Shown in pieces: positions 19,743-28,383 of a stretch of DNA of 64,000 nucleotides (positions are counted from its first letter, which is position 1; each line of letters begins with the position of its first letter). The notes below the pieces were generated by a model, which saw only the letters and a list, made by a program, of their open reading frames with translations, did no database searches and was not told where the DNA came from. This DNA comes from Labilibaculum sp. DW002. Lineage in GTDB: Bacteria > Bacteroidota > Bacteroidia > Bacteroidales > Marinifilaceae. The stretch lies in assembly GCF_029029525.1 (NCBI RefSeq), contig NZ_JAKJSC010000001.1:682001-746000 (forward strand), given 5' to 3'. A program made the position numbers and the translations under genes.

Positions 19743-19774
19743 GCAATGTAAGAGCAACATCTTCCCTAATCAAA
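19743..19774 (-). promoter_or_regulatory. Candidate promoter for the glucan susC operon
   Basis: On the minus strand, TTTG (19771-19774) is followed after a 20-base spacer by TACATTGC (19743-19750). This approximates the Bacteroidota consensus TTTG at -33 and TAnnTTTG at -7, with one mismatch in the -7 element. The start codon is 66 bases further on. An operator-like repeat ends 5 bp upstream of the -33 element. Confidence 0.42.
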
Positions 19775-19778
19775 AAAA

Positions 19779-19921
19779 CCAATACATCACAAACTCACCA
19801 GTCTAAAAATAGCAATACATCATTACTACATCATACGAACATTCCATACTCTTAATGTTTTACTAGTCAGATAATTAACATCTATTAACAAACTCGCAAT
19901 TTTCAAAATGCCAATACATCA
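19779..19921 (-). promoter_or_regulatory. Three in-phase TGATGTATTGG-type operator candidates
   Basis: CCAATACATCA occurs at 19779-19789 and 19911-19921, with GCAATACATCA at 19812-19822 (minus-strand reading TGATGTATTG[G/C]). Starts are 33 and 99 bp apart, both multiples of about three helical turns, so the sites fall on one face of the helix. The nearest copy abuts the -33 element. They are candidate binding sites for the HTH regulator encoded just upstream (19987-22917). Confidence 0.5.
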
Positions 19922-19927
19922 AAAATG

Positions 19928-19963
19928 AAAAAGGGTTAATGATTTACATCATTAACCCTTTTT
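19928..19963 (-). terminator. Intrinsic terminator after the Y_Y_Y regulator gene
   Basis: A perfect 16-bp stem (AAAAAGGGTTAATGAT, arms 19928-19943 and 19948-19963) with loop TTAC ends in a U-run on the minus strand, 24 bp past the regulator stop. It separates regulator transcription from the susC operon. Confidence 0.85.
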
Positions 19964-19986
19964 AACTATAACTTATTTCCCCCTTA

Positions 19987-22917
19987 CTATACGTTCAAAA
20001 TAAAGTCAATTAGGTTTTCTTCTCTTGATAAATTGAATTTTTTACGCAAACGATAGCGACTAATTTCAACTCCACGAACTGAAATATTCATAAGCGGTGC
20101 AATTTCTTTAGTAGATAAATTCATTCTTAGGTAAGCACAAATTCGTAAATCTTTTGGAGTTAATTGTGAATGTTCTGTTCTCAATCTCTTTAAAAAGTTT
20201 TCATGTACCTGATCGAAATGAAGTTCGAATTGATCCCAATCCTGTTCACTGTTAAATTCTGCATCAATGGTTTTCATTAGCTGTCTAACCTGCACCAATG
20301 CTGTTGGATCTTTTATCTTCTTTAAAGCCTTTTTTAATTCTCCTACAGAATAGGAAAGAACTTCATTCTTATGAATAATATTCATTGTAGAACCTGCAAG
20401 TTCACGGTTTTTATACTCAACTTCACTTTTCAATTTGTCATTACGTAATTGTACAATTTCCCGTTCTGTTATCAATGCCTCTTCTCTAAACTTTTGTTCT
20501 TTTAACCTTAATTCTTCTTCCTGCTTTCTTTTTAGTTGATTTTGAATCTGCTGCATTCTACGTCTAACTAATAAAATAGTAGCATAAATACAAAATATCC
20601 CAAACAAGAAGTAGATAAGATAAGCAATAAGTGAACGATACCATGGAGGTAAAATGGTGAAATGAAACTCATCTTTCACAGAATTAATTCCATACTGATT
20701 TCTAGAGATTACTTCAAATACATATTCTCCTTCTGGAAGATTAGTATACTCTTTCTGCAGTGTATTATCCCAAGTAGATGAAAGTTTATCAAAACCAATC
20801 AATTGACATTGATATTGAATTAACTCTGGATTCGTAAATTGAGGAGCCGAGTACTGAAATCGAATGGCATTATTTTTAAATGCCAATTCAATTTTATTTT
20901 CACCATCCGAATCTAATTGAATCTCTTTAGCATTAGCGTAAGTTCCGTAATAAATAACAGAATCTACTGCCCCCCTAATTCTAACCTCTCTGATAAATAC
21001 ATTAAAAGCCTGATTGTATTTTTTCACTATGGTAGGATCATAATGTACAAAACCATCCTCTTTCCCAATCAAAACATTTTCCTTATCAATTACCGTAACA
21101 TTCTCGAAAGCTCCTATAAAAGAAGATTTTAAAGGTGCAAAAGGTTTTTTAAGCATTTCATAAGAATTGTCTACTTGCGATTTTAACAAGCCAATGTTTT
21201 CCCCTTGAAAAAACCATACATCACCATTTTTCTGCTCAAATAATTTCTTCGTGTGCTCTTCTCCTTCAAATAGATTATTTAAGTACTGATGCTTTTCAAA
21301 TCGATCCGATTCTGCGATATACTTGTAAAAACCATTTTTGGTAGAAAATACAGGTTCATTTCGTAGCTGATGAACATCAATCCCCAAATTCGATTGAAAG
21401 CCATCTTCTATGCCATAAAATTTATAATTAATAAACTTATCGAATTCATCATTCAAATTTAGACGAAATACCCCTTTATATCCATGACACATCCAAATGC
21501 TGTTATCATCATTCCAGATCATTTCTCTAGATGATTCATCAAAACCTTCAATTCTCTTCACAAATTTCCATTTGTTATTTGATTGATTCGATTTTTCAAA
21601 GAGAATTAAACCGGTATATGTACCACCTATCATTTTATTAGGATACTCACTTTTGTAAAGGTAATTCCAACCTCCAGCTACATCAGAAATTAAGGTTCCT
21701 ACATTTTTTTCGATTCTAAATGTTCCTTTATTGTGTCCACAAATTAATTCATCACCTGCAATTTGTAAACTCCATACTTGACCAGAAGTATTTTTAACCA
21801 ATTCAAACTTCTCTTCCCCATTCATGTTTTCACTAGAAAAATTATATTTCCTTGCGAATAATCCTGTATTTGTACCCAAATACAAAATCCCCTTGTAATA
21901 AATGGAAGCATAACCTGCACCTAAATCCTTATCCTTAGGAAAAATAGAAAGAGGAGAACTAATTTCAAGATAATCAATTCCATTATCTAAGCCGACCCAC
22001 AAATTTTCCTTCGTATCCAAAAATAAACTTAACACAGTGTTATTCTGTAAACCTCTTTCAGTATTAATATTCTGAAGAATTTCCCCTTCTTTATTAATTA
22101 GATATATACCATTCCGAACCGTACCAAAAGCAAATTTTGATTCTCCAACGGGTATTGCTGTAAACACTTGGTTTTTTTTGAATATTTGGCTGAGTTCTTT
22201 TTCCCAAGGATAAATCTGAGTTCCATCGTATAGAAATAAACCATCTAATGCTGTAGCAATCAAAATCGTATTGTTGACAAATGGAAGTATGCTAACAATT
22301 TCAGTATCCGCAAACAGTTCCCCACCATTTACTAAATCTACAGATCTACCGTCTAATTTGCAGAGTCCTTTTTTCTGTTCACGCACAAAAAAATCATCTC
22401 CTACAAGAAAACCAAAGTGAAATTTATTTTCATTTTGAATTTGGGATATTGCACCATTTCGATAATAAAGAATCTTTTGAAATGTATGAAATATCATTCC
22501 TTTTTTATACGGGAATATTTGCCAAACCTCTTCAAATCCCCTATCCTTTTCAGGTAAAAGATCAACAAGTGAATGGTAATTTAGCTTCCCATGACGATCA
22601 GGTTTTAAATATCCAAATTCGTTGGATGCACCGACAAATACTTGTCCTGTACTATCTATTGCCAAAGAACGGACAACTGAATTATTAGGCATTGGAATAA
22701 GGCGCCAGTCATTTCCATCACATTCTAAAACACCTTCATTATTAGCAAAATAAAAAATACCATTAGGTGCTTGTGCAATATCCCAATTTTGGGTTCCTCC
22801 ATTGTATTGACTTCTAGGAAAATTTTTTATGAATGGAATCCCTACATTCTTCACTTTAGAAAAAGCATGAAGACTAAAAAAGAGAATTAGAAGAAAAATA
22901 ATTGAAAATCTTTTCAA
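19987..22917 (-). CDS. Membrane-spanning Y_Y_Y-domain regulator with C-terminal LuxR-type HTH
   Basis: A 976-residue one-protein sensor/regulator. A signal peptide (1-20) leads into a large periplasmic region with two-component-regulator-type beta-propeller repeats (about 30-660, e.g. LFLDTKENLWVGLDNGIDYL). A Y_Y_Y domain follows (about 695-755, ENKIELAFKNNAIRFQYSAP and NLPEGEYVFEVISRN), then one transmembrane helix (about 762-786), a charged coiled coil (about 790-850) and a C-terminal helix-turn-helix (LTPKDLRICAYLRMNLSTKE onwards, to the end). There is no histidine kinase or receiver domain, so it is not a hybrid two-component system; it resembles the SusR-like design of direct membrane-to-DNA signalling. 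It precedes the glucan susC and probably activates it when oligosaccharide binds the propeller. Confidence 0.85.
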   Translation of the reverse strand: MKRFSIIFLLILFFSLHAFSKVKNVGIPFIKNFPRSQYNGGTQNWDIAQAPNGIFYFANNEGVLECDGNDWRLIPMPNNSVVRSLAIDSTGQVFVGASNEFGYLKPDRHGKLNYHSLVDLLPEKDRGFEEVWQIFPYKKGMIFHTFQKILYYRNGAISQIQNENKFHFGFLVGDDFFVREQKKGLCKLDGRSVDLVNGGELFADTEIVSILPFVNNTILIATALDGLFLYDGTQIYPWEKELSQIFKKNQVFTAIPVGESKFAFGTVRNGIYLINKEGEILQNINTERGLQNNTVLSLFLDTKENLWVGLDNGIDYLEISSPLSIFPKDKDLGAGYASIYYKGILYLGTNTGLFARKYNFSSENMNGEEKFELVKNTSGQVWSLQIAGDELICGHNKGTFRIEKNVGTLISDVAGGWNYLYKSEYPNKMIGGTYTGLILFEKSNQSNNKWKFVKRIEGFDESSREMIWNDDNSIWMCHGYKGVFRLNLNDEFDKFINYKFYGIEDGFQSNLGIDVHQLRNEPVFSTKNGFYKYIAESDRFEKHQYLNNLFEGEEHTKKLFEQKNGDVWFFQGENIGLLKSQVDNSYEMLKKPFAPLKSSFIGAFENVTVIDKENVLIGKEDGFVHYDPTIVKKYNQAFNVFIREVRIRGAVDSVIYYGTYANAKEIQLDSDGENKIELAFKNNAIRFQYSAPQFTNPELIQYQCQLIGFDKLSSTWDNTLQKEYTNLPEGEYVFEVISRNQYGINSVKDEFHFTILPPWYRSLIAYLIYFLFGIFCIYATILLVRRRMQQIQNQLKRKQEEELRLKEQKFREEALITEREIVQLRNDKLKSEVEYKNRELAGSTMNIIHKNEVLSYSVGELKKALKKIKDPTALVQVRQLMKTIDAEFNSEQDWDQFELHFDQVHENFLKRLRTEHSQLTPKDLRICAYLRMNLSTKEIAPLMNISVRGVEISRYRLRKKFNLSREENLIDFILNV

Positions 22918-23063
22918 GATAGATTGGATTAGTTTTCTGAAATTTAATAGGATTCCTAGAAAGATCCAAACTATAATAGCAATGATTCTGATAAGTTAAG
23001 ATATAACCAATTGATAACAACATCATTTTCATGGCATAGTAATACTAACTAAAAGTGTAAAAA

Positions 23064-23094
23064 AAACTCATCAAATAAATCATTTGATGAGTTT
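23064..23094 (-). terminator. Terminator after trxB
   Basis: A perfect 13-bp stem (AAACTCATCAAAT, arms 23064-23076 and 23082-23094) with a 5-base loop sits about 50 bp past the trxB stop. It is followed on the minus strand by a U-run (plus-strand A-tract 23060-23066). Confidence 0.8.
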
Positions 23095-23145
23095 CCTTCA
23101 TTGTATTCCTATTTTATGGTATCCTAACAGAATCATGTAGTATGA

Positions 23146-24099
23146 TTAATTCAGTTCAGCTAAAAATCGTTCTGCCTCAATAGCTGCTTGACATCCTGAT
23201 GCTGCAGACGTAATTGCTTGTCTATAGTTTGGATCCTGAACATCACCACAAGCAAAAACACCTTTAACATTAGTCATGGGAGTACCAGCTTGGGTTATAA
23301 TGTAACCTTCATCATCAGTATCAACATATTTATTAAATACATCTGAATTAGGATGATGACCAATAGCCAAGAAAAAACCATCGATAGCAATCTTTACTTC
23401 TTCTTCTAATGGAGAACCAGCATTCTTAATTAAAGTACAGCCTTCAACTCCATTATCTCCAGTTAATTCCTTTGTATTGTGCTCGAATAAAACTTCGATA
23501 TTTTTTGTGTTAAATACGCGATCTTGCATAGCTTTAGAAGCACGTAAGAAAGGCTTACGAACAATTAAGTATACTTTATTACAAAGGCCAGCTAAGTATG
23601 TTGCTTCCTCAGCAGCAGTGTCTCCACCACCTACAACAGCAACATCTTTACCACGGTAAAAGAAACCGTCACAAGTTGCACATGCAGAAACTCCTGAACC
23701 TCTGTATTTCTCTTCACTTTCTAAACCAAGGTATTTGGCAGTAGCTCCTGTCGCAATAATTACAGATTCTGCTTCAATATCCTTATTACCATCTACTTTC
23801 AACTTAAATGGTCTTTCGTTCAAATTCACATCAGTTACAAGTCCCCAACGGCAATCTGTACCAAAACGCTCAGCTTGCTTCTTAAGATCAGCCATCATTT
23901 CAGTTCCAGTTATACCTTCAGCGTATCCTGGGAAGTTATCAATTTCAGTTGTTGTTGTTAGCTGTCCACCAGGTTGCAAACCTTCAATAACTACCGGGCT
24001 AAGGTTAGCACGAGCAGCGTAGATGGCTGCTGTATATCCAGCAGGACCTGATCCAACGATTAAACATTTTACTTTTTCAATCTTTTCTGTACTTTCCAT
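23146..24099 (-). CDS. trxB: Thioredoxin-disulfide reductase
   Basis: NADPH-dependent flavoenzyme that reduces thioredoxin, 317 residues, the standard length. The FAD-binding GSGPAGYTAAIYAAR (16-30), redox pair CATC (Cys140, Cys143), NADPH-binding VVGGGDTAAEEA and C-terminal FACGDVQDPNYRQAITSAASG are all present. It is cytoplasmic. Its start is 25 bp after the stop of the cysteine desulfidase-like gene, so the two form one unit. A strong terminator follows. With dsbD and several periplasmic thioredoxin-fold proteins upstream, it can supply electrons for extracytoplasmic disulfide reduction, though no cytosolic thioredoxin gene is present in this window. Confidence 0.96.
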   Translation of the reverse strand: MESTEKIEKVKCLIVGSGPAGYTAAIYAARANLSPVVIEGLQPGGQLTTTTEIDNFPGYAEGITGTEMMADLKKQAERFGTDCRWGLVTDVNLNERPFKLKVDGNKDIEAESVIIATGATAKYLGLESEEKYRGSGVSACATCDGFFYRGKDVAVVGGGDTAAEEATYLAGLCNKVYLIVRKPFLRASKAMQDRVFNTKNIEVLFEHNTKELTGDNGVEGCTLIKNAGSPLEEEVKIAIDGFFLAIGHHPNSDVFNKYVDTDDEGYIITQAGTPMTNVKGVFACGDVQDPNYRQAITSAASGCQAAIEAERFLAELN

Positions 24100-24124
24100 A
24101 TTAATCTATCTTGAACCTTTTTAC

Positions 24125-25405
24125 TTAGGATACTTTTTTCATCTTCTCTAACATGGTTTTCAAAATTACCTCATCGGTAACTTCCATACCTTCATTTGCT
24201 AAACGACCAATATTTCTAATGGTAAGCTCTACATCATCATCAATAATTCCATTCATGCCATTTAAACAATTGTGGTTTATTGCTAGTAATGATGATTGAA
24301 TACCAGCACCTACACTTGCAGATATTTTCTGAGCACAAGAGGAGTTTGCACCATCACAAATCATTCCTGTTACACTACCAGTCATATTCTTTAATGTAGA
24401 ATTTAAATGCTGCATGTTTCCACCCAACATATAAGTAATACCACAAGCAGCGCCAGCACCTGACAATAAAACACCACAAAGAGCAGATAATTGTCCAACA
24501 AAAGTTTTCATATGAATTGAAACCAATAGGCCTAAAGCCAAAGCTCTTAGTTTTATCTCTTCATCAATTTTTAGTTTTTCCGCAGCAACCATAATAGGAA
24601 GAGTCAAACTCATTCCCTGATTTCCACTTCCGCAGTTAGACATAACTGGCATTGAACATCCGGCCATACGTGCATCCGATGCTGCTGCAGTTAACATGAT
24701 TGAACGATTCATTAAATCTTTCGACAATAAGCCTTTCTTAATGTTTAATAGCATTGATTTACCTACCTGTAAGCCATAATTACCTCTCAAACCTTCTTCG
24801 GCAATCGATTTATTAAGACTAATTCCTTTCTCAATAAATATAATATCTGCAACATCTACTGTATTTACAAAATCATAAATACTTTCAAAATTCCACCCGT
24901 CAAGAATTTTAGCATTCCCTTTGGTAGTTTCAGGAACATTCTGATAAAGAATGTTACCATTACGCTCAGCCATAATCACATTCGTATGGCGATCTTGAAT
25001 AATTACGCGTCCTGCATTCTCCCCTTTATAACAAATACACTCGATATATAATTTTGCTACTGCTGGCTTAACATCAACACTTACAGATCCATTGTCTACA
25101 AATATTTTTGCTAATTCAAGAATATCGTCATTGATACCATCAAGAACCTCGAGTCCTGCTTTTGGATCACCTCCTAAAGCTCCCAAAGCAACTGAAATTG
25201 GTAATCCCACCAAGTTGGAACCAGGGATTCCTACTCCCATCACATTTTTAAAAACATTCCCACTTACCTTCATTTCTACTCTTTCAGGTACAGCATTTAA
25301 TGTTTCACTTGCTTTAGCAGCAGCCAAGGCAATTGATGCAGGTTCTGTACAGCCAGCGGCCGGCACAAACTCTTTCTTTAACTTTTGTAAGTAAACTTCT
25401 TTCAT
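24125..25405 (-). CDS. CyuA/UPF0597-family L-cysteine desulfidase-like (serine dehydratase-alpha-like) protein
   Basis: Cytoplasmic enzyme of about 426 residues related to iron-sulfur L-cysteine desulfidase (E. coli CyuA/YhaM) and the alpha domain of L-serine dehydratase. Conserved cysteines that could bind a 4Fe-4S cluster are seen in AAGCTEPASIALA (near the N-terminus), MAGCSMPVMSNCGSGNQG and MICDGANSSCAQK. I use the second Met (25405, MKEVYLQKL); the frame also allows 25411. Its likely reaction is L-cysteine to pyruvate, ammonia and sulfide. It is followed by trxB after 25 bp and preceded by a CA-rich unstructured leader. Substrate (Cys or another beta-substituted amino acid) is by family analogy. 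Confidence 0.82.
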   Translation of the reverse strand: MKEVYLQKLKKEFVPAAGCTEPASIALAAAKASETLNAVPERVEMKVSGNVFKNVMGVGIPGSNLVGLPISVALGALGGDPKAGLEVLDGINDDILELAKIFVDNGSVSVDVKPAVAKLYIECICYKGENAGRVIIQDRHTNVIMAERNGNILYQNVPETTKGNAKILDGWNFESIYDFVNTVDVADIIFIEKGISLNKSIAEEGLRGNYGLQVGKSMLLNIKKGLLSKDLMNRSIMLTAAASDARMAGCSMPVMSNCGSGNQGMSLTLPIMVAAEKLKIDEEIKLRALALGLLVSIHMKTFVGQLSALCGVLLSGAGAACGITYMLGGNMQHLNSTLKNMTGSVTGMICDGANSSCAQKISASVGAGIQSSLLAINHNCLNGMNGIIDDDVELTIRNIGRLANEGMEVTDEVILKTMLEKMKKVS

Positions 25406-25452
25406 TATCATTTTTTAGAGAAAACAAGGAAATGCTTTCTCTTTAGGTTTAT

Positions 25453-25488
25453 GTTTGTTTGTTTGTTGTTGTGGTTGTTGTGGTTGGT
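25453..25488 (-). repeat. CA-rich low-complexity leader upstream of the desulfidase gene
   Basis: On the minus strand this stretch reads as repeated ACAACAACC/AAACAAACA units, nearly free of U and G. It lies about 50-85 bases before the desulfidase start codon, in the probable 5' leader, and would be single-stranded. No peptide-coding signal was seen. Confidence 0.45.
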
Positions 25489-25512
25489 TAATAGTATTTA
25501 GATAAAAGAGCA

Positions 25513-25542
25513 GACCGGCTAGCCTACTGCAACCAACCGGTC
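25513..25542 (-). terminator. Terminator after the M16 peptidase gene
   Basis: Arms GACCGG/CCGGTC (25513-25518, 25537-25542) extend inward by four more pairs if G-U pairs are allowed. The stem is followed on the minus strand by TGCTCTTTT. It lies 40 bp past the peptidase stop. Confidence 0.65.
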
Positions 25543-25581
25543 CTAAAAACTAAATCAAAACAGACTAATGATTTTGTTATA

Positions 25582-28383
25582 TTATTTTAATGGATTCATG
25601 ATTACTTCAACAGTATTCACATTTTTCAATAAGCCTTTTGCAAATTTCTTAATCGCTTTTGCATTGATATTTTCAACCATTTTTTTGTAATCTTCTTTAG
25701 ATGTGAATTCAGAACCTAACATCAAGTTCTTTTGAATTGCACCCATCCAGAATGAATTCTGTAATTCAGCTTCTTCTCTACCTTTGATGAAATTATTCTT
25801 AATCTCAACAAGGTCAGCTGCATTACAAGCCTCTTTCTGAATTCTTACAATCTCTTCTTCAACAATCTCAACCAAACGATCACGCTTAGCAGGATCACAA
25901 TCGAAATTGATATTTATTGAGAATTCAGGATTTGGTAATTTTGAAGATGAAGGGCTACAACCAACACCATAAGAACCACCTTCTTCTTCACGAATAGTAG
26001 TCATATAACGTTTAGATAGAAGTTGACCAACCACATTAAGCATCAATCTGTTCTTAAGATTATAATCTAAATCTCCACTTACAGCATATGATACTGTTGT
26101 TTTTGGCACAGCCATCTTACGATCGAAAATCTTACTTGTTTTTCCCTTAGCAGGACCTACTTTATGATCTACAAATGATTCTTTTCTGTTTGAAGAGCTT
26201 ATGTTACCAATATACTTCTGAATCATTGGCAAGTGCTTTTTTTCGTCGATATTACCAACAAAAATGAAAGTAAAGTCGCTGGCATCAGAGAAACGCTCTT
26301 TATAAATTTCAGAAGCTCTGTTGAAATCAATATTCTTCACAAACTCTTCACCAAACAATAATGTACGAGGAGAATAATTTGTACTAGCTAAAGAAATAGT
26401 ATCCTTAAGTGCTTTCTTATTATCAACACCTATATTCGCTAAGTAGTTATTAATACGTGCCATTTGAGCATCAAATGGAGCCTTCTCGAAACGTGGTGCT
26501 TCAAAGTTTAAGTATAACAGTTGCATTAAAGTCTCAAAATCCTGAGGAGATGCTGAACCAGAAAAACCTTCAGTTAATCCACCTAAATTTGCCTGCAAAC
26601 CAACAATCTTACCAGCTAACTTCTTCTTCAAATTTGTTGCATTAAATTCACCAACACCAGACATACCAACAATACCGGTTGCCATATCAGCAGAAGCAAG
26701 ATCTTTAGTATCTAATAAAGATGTTCCACCAAAACTAAATGAAGACATAGAAATATTATCCTTGCTTAGCTCAGTTGAAAGTACAACTACCTTAGCTCCA
26801 TTTTCAAGAACATAACCTTTAGCATCAGTTCCTTCAACTTCGAAATTACTTATGATCTTAGCTGGATTCAATTTAGTTGAAACAAGTGGCTTGTCACTAC
26901 CTTCTTCTTTATAAGCTTCTACATTAGAAGATTTCACTTTAGCTGCAACAGCAAGTAAGTCTTCTTTTGTTGGATAAACTTGAGTTGCATTATCAGGACC
27001 TGTAAGAATCAAAGCTGAATTTGCTTCATTTGAATATGTCTTAACAAATGCGTTAACCTCATCTAATGTAATAGAAGGAATCGTTTTTCCTGCAAATTGC
27101 ATCTCCCACTCGATAGAAGGAAATGACTTTGCTTTTAAGTATAAATCACCTAGTTGCTTAGCCCATGAATCATTACTAATTTTTGCACGGTTAGCATAGT
27201 AAGATTCATATGATCTTCCAACTTGCTTTTTAGTTCTGCTAAGCTCCGAAGTTGTAAAACCATGACGCTTAACACGCTCAAGCTCCGTTAAAACTTCAGC
27301 AAAAGCATCCAATTCCTTACCCTGCTTAGGTGCTACATAGATATAATCAGCACCTTTTGTACGAGCCATATCGAAACCACCAAACTCCATACCTACTGAA
27401 GAACATTCTAATTTCTTCGTTTTTTCTGAGATACGAGACTTAAGCATTTGCTGAGCCATGCTCTTAATCATAGCTTTTCTCTCTGTTGATTCAGTTTTAA
27501 CTGCATCTAAATCACGACGGAATAACCACATGATATTCATGCGCTGCGCTTCCTTATCCTTAGCAACAATATACTCTAGTTCCTTAGAATCTTCAATTTG
27601 CGTATACGTACGTTCTGCAGCATTCTTAGGCATTGGAATTTTAGAGAAAAGTTCTTTTACTTTAGCTTCCATTTTCTCAGCATCAATATCACCTACGATA
27701 ACCACAGCCTGAAGGTCCGGACGGTACCATTTCTTGTAGTAGTCACGAAGTGCAGAATGCTCAAAATTATCGATCACATCTAAAGATCCAATAACATCAC
27801 GCTCAGCATATTTTGAATGATTATACATTACAGGACTCGTTTTACCATTCAATCTAAATCTTGAATTACGGCGTGTTCTCCATTCTTCATGAATGACACC
27901 TCGCTCCGATTCAATTTCTTTTCCTTCTAATAGTAAACCACCAGACCAATCATGTAAAACCAACAAAGTAGAATCTAACAAATTTTCACTTGCCGTTGGA
28001 ATATTACTGATATTATAAACAGTTTCGTCCTGAGCTGTGTATGCATTCATATCACGACCAAAAAGAATACCATTCTTCTCTAAGTAATCAAGCATGTTTT
28101 TACCTGGAAAGTTCTTAAGGCCATTAAAAGCCATATGCTCCAAGAAGTGAGCCAAACCATTTTGAGCATCATCTTCAAGAATAGCACCTACATTCTGAAC
28201 AAAGTAAAAACTTGCTCTATCCTTAGGTTCCTCATTGTGCATGATATAATAAGTCATTCCGTTAGATAACTTACCATGCTTCACCTTCGAATTCAAAGGA
28301 ATTGTAGTTGAATTCTGAGCTTTTGAAAACAAAGCTGAGAATAAAAAAATACTCACGAAGAGTACTGATAAAATTTTCTTCAT
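25582..28383 (-). CDS. M16 (pitrilysin) family zinc peptidase, secreted
   Basis: A 933-residue two-half M16 metallopeptidase with a signal peptide (1-22, ending FSKAQ). The inverted zinc motif HFLEH (His79, Glu82, His83) is intact, with the downstream glutamate in the IESERGVIHEEWRTRR helix. The C-terminal half keeps the inactive-subunit fold (YSPRTLLFGEEF, EEEGGSYGVGCSPSS). M16 enzymes degrade short and medium peptides inside a clam-shell chamber, so this is probably a periplasmic oligopeptidase. It lies downstream of dsbD, separated by a 398 bp region with a stem-loop, and is followed by a terminator. Confidence 0.93.
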   Translation of the reverse strand: MKKILSVLFVSIFLFSALFSKAQNSTTIPLNSKVKHGKLSNGMTYYIMHNEEPKDRASFYFVQNVGAILEDDAQNGLAHFLEHMAFNGLKNFPGKNMLDYLEKNGILFGRDMNAYTAQDETVYNISNIPTASENLLDSTLLVLHDWSGGLLLEGKEIESERGVIHEEWRTRRNSRFRLNGKTSPVMYNHSKYAERDVIGSLDVIDNFEHSALRDYYKKWYRPDLQAVVIVGDIDAEKMEAKVKELFSKIPMPKNAAERTYTQIEDSKELEYIVAKDKEAQRMNIMWLFRRDLDAVKTESTERKAMIKSMAQQMLKSRISEKTKKLECSSVGMEFGGFDMARTKGADYIYVAPKQGKELDAFAEVLTELERVKRHGFTTSELSRTKKQVGRSYESYYANRAKISNDSWAKQLGDLYLKAKSFPSIEWEMQFAGKTIPSITLDEVNAFVKTYSNEANSALILTGPDNATQVYPTKEDLLAVAAKVKSSNVEAYKEEGSDKPLVSTKLNPAKIISNFEVEGTDAKGYVLENGAKVVVLSTELSKDNISMSSFSFGGTSLLDTKDLASADMATGIVGMSGVGEFNATNLKKKLAGKIVGLQANLGGLTEGFSGSASPQDFETLMQLLYLNFEAPRFEKAPFDAQMARINNYLANIGVDNKKALKDTISLASTNYSPRTLLFGEEFVKNIDFNRASEIYKERFSDASDFTFIFVGNIDEKKHLPMIQKYIGNISSSNRKESFVDHKVGPAKGKTSKIFDRKMAVPKTTVSYAVSGDLDYNLKNRLMLNVVGQLLSKRYMTTIREEEGGSYGVGCSPSSSKLPNPEFSININFDCDPAKRDRLVEIVEEEIVRIQKEACNAADLVEIKNNFIKGREEAELQNSFWMGAIQKNLMLGSEFTSKEDYKKMVENINAKAIKKFAKGLLKNVNTVEVIMNPLK

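Larger units (their letters stand above)
19678..19986 (-). promoter_or_regulatory. Control region of the glucan susC operon
   Basis: This 309 bp gap between the regulator stop and susC start holds the regulator's terminator (19928-19963), three repeats of a TGATGTATTGG-type motif, and a Bacteroidota-type promoter (19743-19774). I see no coding sequence in it: the plus-strand frame that enters from susC has no family features. Confidence 0.6.

Noticed and set aside
19445-19855. Plus-strand open frame of 136 residues across the susC start and promoter
   Set aside because: Its first part is antisense to the susC signal peptide and regulatory domain; composition is Ser/Thr-rich with no signal or fold. 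It would also cross the promoter and operator repeats.
22918-23145. Possible promoter TATAGTTTG upstream of the Y_Y_Y regulator
   Set aside because: The spacing within the element is one base too long for the TAnnTTTG consensus and no TTTG lies at the right distance upstream.
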